DNA from: Altererythrobacter sp. CAU 1644
GTDB taxonomy: Bacteria > Pseudomonadota > Alphaproteobacteria > Sphingomonadales > Sphingomonadaceae
Assembly (NCBI RefSeq): GCF_029623755.1
Contig: NZ_CP121106.1
Coordinates: forward strand, 1,437,001 to 1,501,000
Length of the DNA: 64,000 nucleotides
Direction: 5' to 3'
Below, piece after piece: positions 17,682 through 25,908 of the stretch; the stretch's first letter is position 1, and each line of letters starts with the position of its first letter. The notes beneath the pieces were generated by a model. It saw only the letters and a program-made list of their open reading frames with translations. It was not told where the DNA came from and did no database searches. The position numbers and the translations under genes were made by a program.

Positions 17682-20005
17682 CACTCGACCTCGCGAATTT
17701 CGACCATGGGAACGGAGGGCGCGTCGCCGGCGGCGAAGTTGACCGCGGAGACATCCAGTCGGTCCTCGGCAAAGCGCACGGGGACGTCGAACAGGAACCC
17801 CGCGCGGACCTCCGCTCCTTCGGGCGGAGCACTTGCCAGACGGACTCGCCCGTTGGCTTCCAGCGACCAGTCGCTCTCGATGACCCCGTTCACGCTTACA
17901 ATGATTGTTTCCGCTTTGGGACGCGAGATCGGTCGGACCTGCGGTTCCTCGCCGTCGCCGTAGCGCTTTACCAACTGGAAATCCGCCTTCAGTCCATCGC
18001 CCATTCCGATAAGCTGATCGGTTGCCGACGGTGTTCCGATCATGCCGCTGGAACTGAAATCGAAGGGGTCTGTGAAGCGAAATCCGCGGGCCGCGCCGCG
18101 CCGCGCCCGGAAGAAGGCCAACAACTCGGCCAGTTCGTCCTCCGAGCGGATGCCGGGCCCCGCATCGAAGTGCATGCGGGCATCCGACCACAGCGAGTTC
18201 CTGCGCTCGTGCCCCGATGCGGTGACCACTACCGAAGTCGAGAACTCGGGGCTGGCCGAGGCATCGCGGCCGAGTGCAAAGGGATAGAGCACATCATCGA
18301 AGGCTTGCATGTCGTCATCCTGTTCGAAGGAGGGTAAGCGCACATATCCGTCGCGCGAGATTTGCGGCAGCGCCCAGACGAAACGACGCGACACGCCGCG
18401 CGCTTCTGCCTCGTCGAGCGCGGCATCGATACGGGGCCAGAGCGCTTCGCTGTCTTCTGCCCTGAGCACGAAGCCCGAGAGATAGTCCTGCGCAGCGATA
18501 GGATAGCCGAGCCGCTGGTCGACTTGGGCATAGGCATTCCGGCGCGCCGCATCGGCACCCGCAGTGACCCAGTCGTAATCCTCCAGCTGCAGCCGGTCGA
18601 AGGCCGGGTAGGCCCAGCCGCTCGGCAGATTGGCGCGATGGAGCTCGGGCATCTGCGGATCGAGTATCGTCGGTGTGAAGGCGAGGAGCAGGACCTCTGC
18701 ACCGCCCGTCGCGGCCTCGCGCACGGCCTGTGCGACGCTGGCGGTTGATTGCGCGAGCAATGTCCCGGCATGGTCGAGCAGCGCGGTCTGCGCAGAGGAC
18801 AATGGCGCGCGCATATCGGTGATGACCGCTGGCGAGCCGCCGAATGCTGTCATCGCCGCTTCGTCATAGAGGCACGGCCGCCCGTCGGCAGCCACCCACC
18901 ACCAGGGCTCGCCAATCTGAAAGCGGACCGGCAGGCCGGCCTGCTCCTGCAGCAAGACGAACGCGGTCGCCGCCTGCTGCAGCCACTGCATCGCCTCCGC
19001 TTGGGCAGGCGAGAGGAGGGTAGAGGGCGGCACCCAGCCGGTCAGCGCGGCCTCGCCATCATGCGTGCGCTGTTTCCAGTCTGCGGGGCAATACTCGTCG
19101 AACAGCTCGTAGGAGAGCGAGGCGATCACCTCGAATTCGTTGTCGCGGCAATGCCCGAAGAAACTGCGGTGCCATTGCTCGGCAGGGGACGAGATGACTG
19201 CTGGCGCGACCACTTCGACCAACCCGCCAACGGCGGCCAATCGCATGAAGTGGCTCATGCCGACGTAGTGCAATATCTCGTCGCGATAGCCGAGGCCGAT
19301 CGCGCTGCGGACCAGCCGTGCAGGCGTCTGGTTGTAGGCGTCGTCATAGGCAGTGGCGATGCGGACCCCGTGCGTTGGCGTGAGCACATCGCCCGTCTCG
19401 AGCATCGAATGCGCACCGTCGCAGGAAATGCCGCTGATCGTGACCGAGCCGTTGGCGCGCGACGCCAAGGGAACTTCGCTCCCCGACACATAGCCCGGCG
19501 GCACCAGCGAAATGAACATCCGGTCGATCGCGGAGGGATGGACCTTGTCGCCCGGCAGGAACCATCCGCCCTCGAGGTCGGAGAAGCGGAGTTCGATTTG
19601 CGCGTCGGTCGGGCTGCCAGTGGCATAGTTCCACAGCCGGACATACCAGGTTCGCGCGTTGCCTGACGCGTCGCGCCCCTCGATCGTCAGCGTCGGGCCA
19701 TTAGCCTGGTCGAGCGCGATCAGGCCGGTCGATTGCCAGCGGAAACGCAGGGCCGTGTGGGCGTAATTGCGCCTGGTCTCGTAAGCGAGCAGCGGATGAT
19801 CCCACTTGTCCTCGCTGTCCCAGATCAGCCCGACCAGTTCGCCTGCATGGTGAAATTCGCAATCCACCCGCATGCTATCGGGGCCGGTCGTGACGACCGA
19901 AGCGAGCGCGGGGCGGGGGAAGTCGACGGTCCAGAAACGCGGATCGAACCGCTGGATCCAGCTCGTTTCCTGCCCCCGCCTTCTGCTGGCGAGCCAAAAT
20001 GCCAT
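17681..20005 (-). CDS. GTA distal tail protein: DUF2460 fused to a large TIM-barrel-like N-terminal module
   Basis: 774 residues, against about 210 for RcGTA g12. The C-terminal part (about 568-774) is a DUF2460 distal-tail domain (FFRARRGAARGFRFTDPFDF, then VRPISRPKAETIIVSVNGVI). The preceding ~560 residues comprise a beta-rich N-terminal part (IQRFDPRFWTVDFPRP onward) and, from about 215, a segment with glycoside-hydrolase-like features: FQIGEPWWW at 362-370, alternating helices and strands, RFVWALPQ near 541. This layout matches the non-contractile tail-sheath-type proteins described in siphophages, from memory of that family. It has one frame with no sign of assembly error. It overlaps the hub gene by one base. 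Confidence 0.82.
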   Translation of the reverse strand: MAFWLASRRRGQETSWIQRFDPRFWTVDFPRPALASVVTTGPDSMRVDCEFHHAGELVGLIWDSEDKWDHPLLAYETRRNYAHTALRFRWQSTGLIALDQANGPTLTIEGRDASGNARTWYVRLWNYATGSPTDAQIELRFSDLEGGWFLPGDKVHPSAIDRMFISLVPPGYVSGSEVPLASRANGSVTISGISCDGAHSMLETGDVLTPTHGVRIATAYDDAYNQTPARLVRSAIGLGYRDEILHYVGMSHFMRLAAVGGLVEVVAPAVISSPAEQWHRSFFGHCRDNEFEVIASLSYELFDEYCPADWKQRTHDGEAALTGWVPPSTLLSPAQAEAMQWLQQAATAFVLLQEQAGLPVRFQIGEPWWWVAADGRPCLYDEAAMTAFGGSPAVITDMRAPLSSAQTALLDHAGTLLAQSTASVAQAVREAATGGAEVLLLAFTPTILDPQMPELHRANLPSGWAYPAFDRLQLEDYDWVTAGADAARRNAYAQVDQRLGYPIAAQDYLSGFVLRAEDSEALWPRIDAALDEAEARGVSRRFVWALPQISRDGYVRLPSFEQDDDMQAFDDVLYPFALGRDASASPEFSTSVVVTASGHERRNSLWSDARMHFDAGPGIRSEDELAELLAFFRARRGAARGFRFTDPFDFSSSGMIGTPSATDQLIGMGDGLKADFQLVKRYGDGEEPQVRPISRPKAETIIVSVNGVIESDWSLEANGRVRLASAPPEGAEVRAGFLFDVPVRFAEDRLDVSAVNFAAGDAPSVPMVEIREVE

Positions 20006-20017
20006 GTCGGAAACTCC

Positions 20018-20587
20018 TCAGCTGTCTTGCAATGCGCGGCGCACCGCGCTGGCCACCTGGCGTGACGAGCGGCGCAGCGAGGTGGGGGCGGAGGCACCGC
20101 GCGGCGTGGCCAGCTGGATCGAAACCCGAACATCGCGCCCCGATGGCTGGCCGGGCATGCCCGCTTCGACCCGGCCCGCGCTGGTCGGCACGAACAGCTC
20201 CGGCCCGCGTTCGCCAACCACATAGCCGCGGCCCGGCGACACCGGACCGCCGGTCGCGCGCCCCGGCAGTCCGAGCAGCGACGTCAGCAAGCCGCCGACC
20301 GCGCCGCCCGTTCCTCCAGAGCTGCCGAAGATCGCATCCAGGCCCATCTGCAATGCGCGTGATGCAATCTCGTCAAGCGCCTGCATGGCGTTGCGTTTGA
20401 GTTCGCCGAAGCCCAGGCTGCCGCTGCGGATCGCCTTCGCCAGCCCGCGCTCGAGCACCGAACCCGCGCGCTCGAAGCCATCGAGCAACGTGCTGTCGAA
20501 AGCGCCGCGCATCTGCGCCAAATCACTGGCGAAGCCGTTGGTCGCCGCGCGTACCTCGACCACCAGTTCGTCCATCGGTTCATCCAT
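20018..20587 (-). CDS. Short tail tape measure protein (RcGTA g11-type)
   Basis: A 189-residue protein, MDEPMDELVVEVRAATNGFA, with an amphipathic N-terminal half, a glycine-rich hydrophobic centre (GSSGGTGGAVGGLLTSLLGL) and the conserved tape-measure-like motif GYVVGERGPELFVPTSAGR. The length is close to the small RcGTA tape measure and implies a short tail. The start is either ATG 20587, favoured by family N termini, or GTG 20596; both overlap the upstream chaperone gene's stop at 20580. Confidence 0.8.
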   Translation of the reverse strand: MDEPMDELVVEVRAATNGFASDLAQMRGAFDSTLLDGFERAGSVLERGLAKAIRSGSLGFGELKRNAMQALDEIASRALQMGLDAIFGSSGGTGGAVGGLLTSLLGLPGRATGGPVSPGRGYVVGERGPELFVPTSAGRVEAGMPGQPSGRDVRVSIQLATPRGASAPTSLRRSSRQVASAVRRALQDS

Positions 20588-20780
20588 TGCGGTCACGCTC
20601 CATCAGGGTTTCAAGATCGCTGCGGCTCAGCGCCCCCTCGGCACCAGGCGCGCGCGGATCGGCCAGCGAGGTGGCCAGTTCTTCGGGCGTGGCGCGCCAG
20701 AACTCGTCGGGTTTCCAGCCGAGCGCCTGGGCGCTCACGGCTGCGAGTTCCCGGGCCGAGCGCGCAAAAGTGTCGCTCAC
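20580..20780 (-). CDS. Tail assembly chaperone (RcGTA g10.1-type)
   Basis: A 66-residue protein starting with GTG at 20780 inside a GTGA overlap with the gp10-type gene. It contains AVSAQALGWKPDEFWRATPE, typical of the small phage tail assembly chaperone of this cluster. The longer frame upstream runs antiparallel-free through the gp10 coding region and is not used. The end overlaps the tape-measure start. Confidence 0.82.
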   Translation of the reverse strand: MSDTFARSARELAAVSAQALGWKPDEFWRATPEELATSLADPRAPGAEGALSRSDLETLMERDRNG

Positions 20781-21109
20781 CTGCCGCCCTTGAGCACTTG
20801 AGAAAGGATTGTGCGGATCGGCTGGGTCGCCCGGACCAGGCCCATCGCCATCAGCGCTTCGCCCACTTCGCTGCGATCGGGGCGCTGTTCGCGCGGCAGG
20901 CAATGCCACGCCAGCGCGCCCATCTCGCCAAGCGTGAGCTTCCCTTCCGAAGCGCGCTCGACCAGCGCGAAGAGCGGGCCCACTTCCTCTTCAGCGGCAA
21001 CCAATGCTTCGAAGCTGGGGCGCAGGGTGAACAGACGCCCCGTGATCGCGATGCTGGCCTCGCCGCGATGCGGATTGGCCGGATTCTTGTCCGTGGCGGC
21101 CTCGCTCAC
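20777..21109 (-). CDS. GTA gp10-family protein
   Basis: A 110-residue protein of the gene transfer agent gp10 family: NPHRGEASIAITGRLFTLRP followed by FEALVAAEEEVGPLFALVER and the C-terminal LSQVLKGGR. It is thought to be a tail-assembly component, possibly a chaperone partner of the downstream 66-residue protein. The start overlaps the major tail stop by 4 nt (ATGA). Confidence 0.86.
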   Translation of the reverse strand: MSEAATDKNPANPHRGEASIAITGRLFTLRPSFEALVAAEEEVGPLFALVERASEGKLTLGEMGALAWHCLPREQRPDRSEVGEALMAMGLVRATQPIRTILSQVLKGGR

Positions 21110-21513
21110 GCGGGCACCACCGGGCCGGAACTTTCGAGCTGGAGCGTGTAGTTGCGCTCGCCGTTGAAGTCGCCCGCGTAGTCGAGCCGCTGGACGAGGA
21201 ACCTGCCGCGCAGCTTCGCGCCATCTTCGAAAGAGAGTTCGTAATCTTCGATCGTCCCGGAGAGGGCATGCGACCGGACGGAATCTTCGGCGGCCGAGCC
21301 GAGGAAGATTCCGGCCGCGCTGACCGAGACCGAGCGCGTGCCCGCGCCCGACAACAGCTCGCGCCAGCCGCCCGATTCCTTGTGCGTGACAACCACCGTG
21401 TCACCGTTGATCGACATCTGCGTGGTGCGCAGCCCGGCGACGGTTTCATAGGCAGGCGGCTGGGTGCCGTCTCCGATCTTGAGGAGGAAGGCAGAGCCTT
21501 TCTGGGCAGTCAT
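21106..21513 (-). CDS. Major tail protein, TP901-1 family (RcGTA g9-type)
   Basis: A 135-residue tail-tube subunit, MTAQKGSAFLLKIGDGTQPP, with VAGLRTTQMSINGDTVVVTH and the C-terminal RFLVQRLDYAGDFNGERNY, as in TP901-1-type major tail proteins. It polymerises around the tape measure to make the tail tube. It starts 6 nt after the tail terminator gene and couples to gp10. Confidence 0.9.
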   Translation of the reverse strand: MTAQKGSAFLLKIGDGTQPPAYETVAGLRTTQMSINGDTVVVTHKESGGWRELLSGAGTRSVSVSAAGIFLGSAAEDSVRSHALSGTIEDYELSFEDGAKLRGRFLVQRLDYAGDFNGERNYTLQLESSGPVVPA

Positions 21514-21519
21514 GGGCGG

Positions 21520-21915
21520 TTACTCCGTTGGGGTTTCGAGAAGGCGGAAACGGTATTCGAGCAGGACCGCGCGCATATTGTTCGGGCGGCGTTCGGCGCG
21601 GGCGCGCAAGAACCGTATGGTGACGAGCTCGAAGCCCGGTTGCGCGGGCGGCATGGCTTCGATCCGGCGGCCGATCTGGTTGATCGTGCTGCCGTCTGCG
21701 GCAGCATCGTCGCCACGGGTGAACAGTTCGAGCGCGACGCGGATTTCGCGACCGGTTCGATCCTTGGTGCTCCAGTCGATCGAGGCGCTGGCCGCGATGC
21801 CGAGCCAGGGCGGACTGACCGACAGCGGGCTCTCCTCCTCGACCGCATTGAGGTGGGCGAGCGCTGTGTCGGTGCGCAGCCAGTCGATCAGCGCGGCGCG
21901 CAATTGGTTTTCCAT
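21520..21915 (-). CDS. DUF3168 tail terminator (RcGTA g8-type)
   Basis: A 131-residue DUF3168 protein, MENQLRAALIDWLRTDTAL, with the ending FELVTIRFLRARAERRPNNM and RAVLLEYRFRLLE. The family caps the tail and joins it to the head. It follows the 57-codon ORF by 3 nt. Confidence 0.88.
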   Translation of the reverse strand: MENQLRAALIDWLRTDTALAHLNAVEEESPLSVSPPWLGIAASASIDWSTKDRTGREIRVALELFTRGDDAAADGSTINQIGRRIEAMPPAQPGFELVTIRFLRARAERRPNNMRAVLLEYRFRLLETPTE

Positions 21916-21918
21916 GAG

Positions 21919-22092
21919 CTAGTGCTCCCTTCCGAAAAGCGGCCAAAGCAGGCGGGCATCGCGCCAATGCGAGCCGTCCTGCTTCGCGGCGCGGCGAAGA
22001 CTTGCGCTCCGCGCCTCGGCCAGTCCGACCAGCTTCGTCGCCATGCGCGACTGCAGGGCACGGCTGGCGAGCGCGAGCCGGGCGCGGATCAT
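21919..22092 (-). CDS. 57-residue basic hypothetical protein in the head-closure position
   Basis: The ORF starts with ATG at 22092 inside an ATGA overlap with the connector gene and stops 3 nt before the tail terminator, the same coupling used by its neighbours. The product, MIRARLALASRALQSRMATK onward, is strongly basic (many Arg and Lys) and predicted helical. RcGTA has its ~110-residue head-closure/stopper gene (g7) at this position, and I see no similarity to it. It may be a degenerate stopper or a different small structural protein. Confidence 0.6.
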   Translation of the reverse strand: MIRARLALASRALQSRMATKLVGLAEARSASLRRAAKQDGSHWRDARLLWPLFGREH

Positions 22093-22634
22093 GCGAGGCG
22101 CAGCCTGCGCCAAGGTCGCCACAGTGCGGCGACGCTCGCGGGCGGGCCGAGCGGCTCGCTCGCATCGCGGTCGCGGTAGTTGTGCGCGGCAAGGCGGATG
22201 ATGCCGTGGCGCAGGGCATCGGGCAGGCTGGCCCATTCGGGCGCGATTCCCGCCACGAAAGAGACAACCAGTGTTCGATCTGATGGCTCACCGGTCAGGC
22301 GGATTTGCCCAAGCCCGGTCGCGCCGATCTCGATCTCGTATTCGCCTGTTGCAAGCGCGTTGCGCGATCCGTCGGCAGTGAGCGTTTCGACCGAGGTGAT
22401 GGCGCGCACCGGTCGCGTGTCGAGAGCAAGCCAGCCTTGCGTTGCCGCAAGGCGCTCCTCGCAACCCTGTTCCAGTGGCATTTGTGCAGTGAAACTTTCG
22501 CACAGTTCGAGGCTGGCGCTCAGCAGCATTGCCAGCTGGACACTTTCATTCGCGCTCGAGATCCCGAGCCATTGCTTGAACTCGGCAAGGGCCGCGCCCG
22601 ATAGATCGGCAGGTTGGACGATCGTCCGCTTCAT
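22089..22634 (-). CDS. Head-tail connector/adaptor protein (RcGTA g6-type)
   Basis: A 181-residue protein, MKRTIVQPADLSGAALAEFK, with FKQWLGISSANESVQLAMLL and a C-terminal DALRHGIIRLAAHNYRDRDA, matching the phage gp6-like connector fold. It forms a ring under the portal. ATG 22634 is used because it matches family N termini; the open frame upstream crosses the intergenic gap. A 234-nt gap with a hairpin separates it from the capsid gene. Confidence 0.85.
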   Translation of the reverse strand: MKRTIVQPADLSGAALAEFKQWLGISSANESVQLAMLLSASLELCESFTAQMPLEQGCEERLAATQGWLALDTRPVRAITSVETLTADGSRNALATGEYEIEIGATGLGQIRLTGEPSDRTLVVSFVAGIAPEWASLPDALRHGIIRLAAHNYRDRDASEPLGPPASVAALWRPWRRLRLA

Positions 22635-22829
22635 CGCGGTCTCCCTGAGAATGGGTCGGATTGGGTGCGCCCGCACCGCCTTCGCTTCGCGGGGGAGGTG
22701 CAAGAGGCGGGCAGTGCGGGCGCGGGGTGCGGCGAGGGAGGAAAGGGGCGTCCTCTACCTCGCCGGGAGAAACGCAGTCTGGTTCAGGCTCAGTGCCGAC
22801 GCGCCGCGCCTACTGGCGCGAAAGCCTAA

Positions 22830-22845
22830 GGGGCCGGATGGCCCC
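22830..22845 (-). terminator. Hairpin after the capsid gene, possible attenuator
   Basis: On the minus strand GGGGCC-ATCC-GGCCCC is followed by TTAGGCTTT. It lies 24 nt after the capsid stop inside the only long gap of the GTA cluster (22635-22868). The T-run is broken, so partial termination that keeps capsid above downstream genes is more likely than full termination (inference). Confidence 0.5.
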
Positions 22846-22868
22846 GCCGGCGACTGAGGCCAATCAAA

Positions 22869-24008
22869 CTACGCTTCGATCTTGAGGAGCTTGATCGCGT
22901 TGGAGTCGAGCACCTGCCCGCCGACGCGCTTGGTGGCGTAGAAGTGGACGAAGGGCTTGTTGGTATAAGGGTCGCGCAGGATCTGCGTGGCCCCGCTCTC
23001 GGCGATCAGATAGCCGTGGCGGAAATTGCCGAAGGCGATCGGGAAGGCGCCGCCCGTGATATCGGGCATGTCCTCGGCCTCGACCACCGGATAGCCGAGC
23101 AGGCGGTCGGGCTGGCCTTCGACCAGGCCCGGCTGCCACAGGAAGGCACCGTCGGCGGTCTTGAGCTTGCGCACCTCGGCGAGCGTTGCGGAGTTCATCA
23201 CGAAGCTGGCACCCTGGCGGTGACCCGATTTCATCGTGTGGATGAGGTCGACGAGCCGCGCATCGGGCGCAGCGTCGAAACCGGTCGCATCGCCCGATCC
23301 GATATACTGGATCGAGCCGAAGACGCGGACAGCGTCCTCGGCAGTCGAGGTCGGCGCGGTCAGGAAGCCGGCGGGCTGGTTGACGCCGCTGCCATTGACG
23401 AAGGCCGAACCTTCGGCGCGGGCGAACTCCATGGCGATCTCGCTCGCCAGCCAGCCCTCGATATCGAAGTCGGCATCGTCGAGCATGGCCTGGCTTGCCG
23501 CCGGATTGGCGTAGAGCTCGCCGGTCGGCGGGGCGATCTCGGTGAACTGCGGCGTATCTGTTTCGGGCCGTGCGGCGGTTTCGCTGACCCAGCCCGAGGC
23601 GGTGCCGCCGGTCGCCATCAGCTTGCGATAGCCCGAGGAGCCGGTCTGGACGACCTGCGCCAGCGCGCGGATCGGGCTGATCTCGGCCAGCTCGCTGGCG
23701 ATGCGCTGGTCGACCTGCTGCGGCACGGCATAGCCGCCGTCCGCCGGCACCGCGCCGCTGACCGATTTGATCTCGCTTTCGCGGCCGCGGCGGAGGTAGC
23801 CGTCGACGAAGCCCTTGATCTCGGGTGCAGCGTCGGTGGAGCCGATCGCGGGGCGGGCGGCGGCACGACCGATCTTGTCGATGCGGGCTTTCACCTCGTC
23901 GACATCGCTGCGCAGGGTCGCGATGGCTTCGTCGGCCTTATCCTGGCGGGCGACGATGTCGAAGCTCTCTTCGAGCTGGTCGGTCTGGGAAGTGGAGTGA
24001 ATGTCCAT
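22869..24008 (-). CDS. HK97-type major capsid protein (RcGTA g5-type)
   Basis: A 379-residue capsid subunit. An N-terminal coiled, Asp/Glu/Arg-rich delta-like domain (about 1-60, ATLRSDVDEVKARIDKIGRA) precedes the HK97 fold with AVPADGGYAVPQQVDQRIAS, NGSGVNQPAGFL and a C-terminal part containing YLIAESGATQILRDPYTNKP. It builds the small GTA head after cleavage by the protease encoded just upstream. It begins 24 nt after the protease stop. Confidence 0.94.
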   Translation of the reverse strand: MDIHSTSQTDQLEESFDIVARQDKADEAIATLRSDVDEVKARIDKIGRAAARPAIGSTDAAPEIKGFVDGYLRRGRESEIKSVSGAVPADGGYAVPQQVDQRIASELAEISPIRALAQVVQTGSSGYRKLMATGGTASGWVSETAARPETDTPQFTEIAPPTGELYANPAASQAMLDDADFDIEGWLASEIAMEFARAEGSAFVNGSGVNQPAGFLTAPTSTAEDAVRVFGSIQYIGSGDATGFDAAPDARLVDLIHTMKSGHRQGASFVMNSATLAEVRKLKTADGAFLWQPGLVEGQPDRLLGYPVVEAEDMPDITGGAFPIAFGNFRHGYLIAESGATQILRDPYTNKPFVHFYATKRVGGQVLDSNAIKLLKIEA

Positions 24009-24032
24009 GGGGGTCCTTTCTTGGGGGGCATT

Positions 24033-24428
24033 TCAGGCGACGAGGTGGACGCGCGCCGCGTGCTGGAGCGGGTGCGTGACGAGGCTCACCTCGAAGAGGT
24101 CGATCTCTTCGAGCACGCGGCCCGATTGTTCGTGGCGGAAGGAGCGGGCGCGGTAGCCGAAGCTGAGACCGCTCACGGCGCCGTGCTTGAGCATGGCCGC
24201 CGCGCGGCCAGTGGGATTGTCGATCCGGGCGATGACGCGCAGGCCCCTGGGATCTTCCTCGGCGCTTTCGACCAGGCCGATCGGCTGGTCGGGCCGGTGC
24301 TGCCAGTAGAGCGGGAGGGGCTCGCGCCGCGCCGCGAGCGTGCGCGCAAAGGCGCCCGGCAGGATCGTATCGCGCGCGCCGTCAGGCTGGCCGAACAGCG
24401 CCGCATAGCCCGCAAATCTCAGGCTCAT
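24033..24428 (-). CDS. HK97-family prohead protease (RcGTA g4-type)
   Basis: A 131-residue U35-type maturation protease. It starts MSLRFAGYAALFGQPDGARD and has the catalytic-region motifs LYWQHRPDQPIGLV and GAVSGLSFGYRAR, then EIDLFEVSLVTHPLQHAA. It trims the capsid delta domain during head maturation. The start overlaps the preceding DUF6127-type gene by 4 nt; the longer frame upstream was rejected. Confidence 0.9.
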   Translation of the reverse strand: MSLRFAGYAALFGQPDGARDTILPGAFARTLAARREPLPLYWQHRPDQPIGLVESAEEDPRGLRVIARIDNPTGRAAAMLKHGAVSGLSFGYRARSFRHEQSGRVLEEIDLFEVSLVTHPLQHAARVHLVA

Positions 24429-24733
24429 TGCAGCAACTCCCCGACGCCCAGCCGCACCGCGATCCCGATCAGCAGCAGCGCCAGCGCGCCGCGCACCGCC
24501 CAATCGACGAAGGCCTTCCAGGCGGAAGCCTTGGCATCGCGCCAGGCCCGCAGCAGCTCGCGCAATTCGTCGAGATCGTCCTGCGCGCCGCTGTCCGACA
24601 GGCCGAGGCGCTGGAGCACCCGGTCGGCGGTCATCTCGCTGGTTTCCTCGACGATAGCGCGCAGCGTCACCAGTTCGCCGCCTTCGCTGACGGCCTGCGC
24701 CATCAGTCGCGCGAGCAATTCTTCGCGGGTCAT
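24425..24733 (-). CDS. DUF6127-type small membrane protein (RcGTA g3.5 position)
   Basis: A 102-residue protein, MTREELLARLMAQAVSEGGE, with a helical front half and one C-terminal transmembrane segment, WAVRGALALLLIGIAVRLGV. It sits between portal and protease like g3.5 of RcGTA and looks like the DUF6127 family (recalled, not searched). The function is unknown. It overlaps the genes on both sides by 4 nt. Confidence 0.75.
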   Translation of the reverse strand: MTREELLARLMAQAVSEGGELVTLRAIVEETSEMTADRVLQRLGLSDSGAQDDLDELRELLRAWRDAKASAWKAFVDWAVRGALALLLIGIAVRLGVGELLQ

Positions 24734-25887
24734 TGCGTCTCTCCTTCAGGTTCGAAGCCAAGCATCGCGCGTTTCTCCGCGCGGGTGAGGAAGTCGGCCT
24801 CGGACAGCTGCTTCCACAGCCGCTCGCGATCCTCCGACAGCGCCGGGACGCGGTCGAGATCGACCGCCAGCTTCGCCTCGGGGAACCACGGTGCCAGCCC
24901 TTCCTGCAGTGCCGCCAGCAGCTTGTCCGCGAGCGGCAACAGCGTCAGCCGCCACAGCGCGCGGTTGGCCTCGCGGTAATTGGCGTAGGTGTTGTCGCCC
25001 GGCAGGCCGAGCAGCATCGGCGGGACGCCAAAAGCGAGCGCGATGTCGCGCGCCGCGCTGCTCTTGAGCTCGGCGAAGTCCATGTCGGCGGGCGAGAGCG
25101 CCATCGACTGCCACTTGAGCCCGCCGTCGAGCAGCATCGGCCGCCCGGCATTGGCCTGGCCAGAGAAGGCCGCGGTGAGTTCCGACCTGAGCCGCTCGAA
25201 CTGCTCGCTCGTCAGGCCCGCCCCGTCGGGCGCATCATAGACCAGCGCGCCCGAGGGCCGCGCCGCATTCTCGAGCAGCGCGCGGTTCCACTCGGTCGCG
25301 GCGTTGTGGAGCGCGATCGCCCGGTCCGCGGCAGACAAGGCGCCCGCGCCGTAGTGATCGTCGGCGGGATGCAGCGCCTTGATATGCACGATCTCGGGCC
25401 AGCCATTGTCGTCCTCGAGCGCGATGGTGAGCTTGCCCGCACCGACGCGGTACTCGTAGCCGCAGGGCCAGCCGTCCTCGCCCGCGACGACATTGATCCG
25501 CTTTGGCCGGAGCGCGAACAGCTCGACCGGCCGGCCGGCTCCGTCTTTCAGGATCTGCACATAGCCATTGCCGTGGAGCAGCAGCTGCGCGGCAAGCGTC
25601 TCGACCAGCGGCTGGCCCGCGCTGGTGGCGCTGATCAGGCCGGCCACCGTATCGTCGCTGATCGCAAGCGGCGCGCGTCCGACGCCCTCGGCCACGATCC
25701 GCACCGCGCGCTGCGCAATGGGGTTGGCAAGGAAGCCCTGCCGCACCGCCTCGCGATAGTCGAAGGGGCGGTGGCCCGAGGCATGGCCGACGGCCAGCGC
25801 CCAAGGCGAGGTAAAGCCGCGCGCGAGCGGCACGCGACCTTCGCCCCCGCCCTTGAAGGCGGAAGCGATAGTTTCGAGAAACGACAT
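24730..25887 (-). CDS. Phage portal protein (RcGTA g3-type)
   Basis: A 385-residue HK97-type portal, with NPIAQRAVRIVAEGVGRAPL, LLLHGNGYVQILKDGAGRPV and the late conserved LGLPGDNTYANYREANRALW. Twelve copies should form the DNA entry channel of the head. It starts 21 nt after the large terminase stop and overlaps g3.5. Confidence 0.94.
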   Translation of the reverse strand: MSFLETIASAFKGGGEGRVPLARGFTSPWALAVGHASGHRPFDYREAVRQGFLANPIAQRAVRIVAEGVGRAPLAISDDTVAGLISATSAGQPLVETLAAQLLLHGNGYVQILKDGAGRPVELFALRPKRINVVAGEDGWPCGYEYRVGAGKLTIALEDDNGWPEIVHIKALHPADDHYGAGALSAADRAIALHNAATEWNRALLENAARPSGALVYDAPDGAGLTSEQFERLRSELTAAFSGQANAGRPMLLDGGLKWQSMALSPADMDFAELKSSAARDIALAFGVPPMLLGLPGDNTYANYREANRALWRLTLLPLADKLLAALQEGLAPWFPEAKLAVDLDRVPALSEDRERLWKQLSEADFLTRAEKRAMLGFEPEGETQ

Positions 25888-25908
25888 GAAAGCTCCTTGG
25901 TTGAAGCG

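Noticed and set aside
22661..22885. Plus-strand frames in the GTA capsid-connector gap
   Set aside because: They run opposite to the transcript and have no ribosome site; composition is Arg/Gly/Pro-rich.
22944..24788. 614-codon plus-strand open frame opposite capsid and protease genes
   Set aside because: It is a shadow of the GTA capsid/protease genes with no recognisable domain and no ribosome site.
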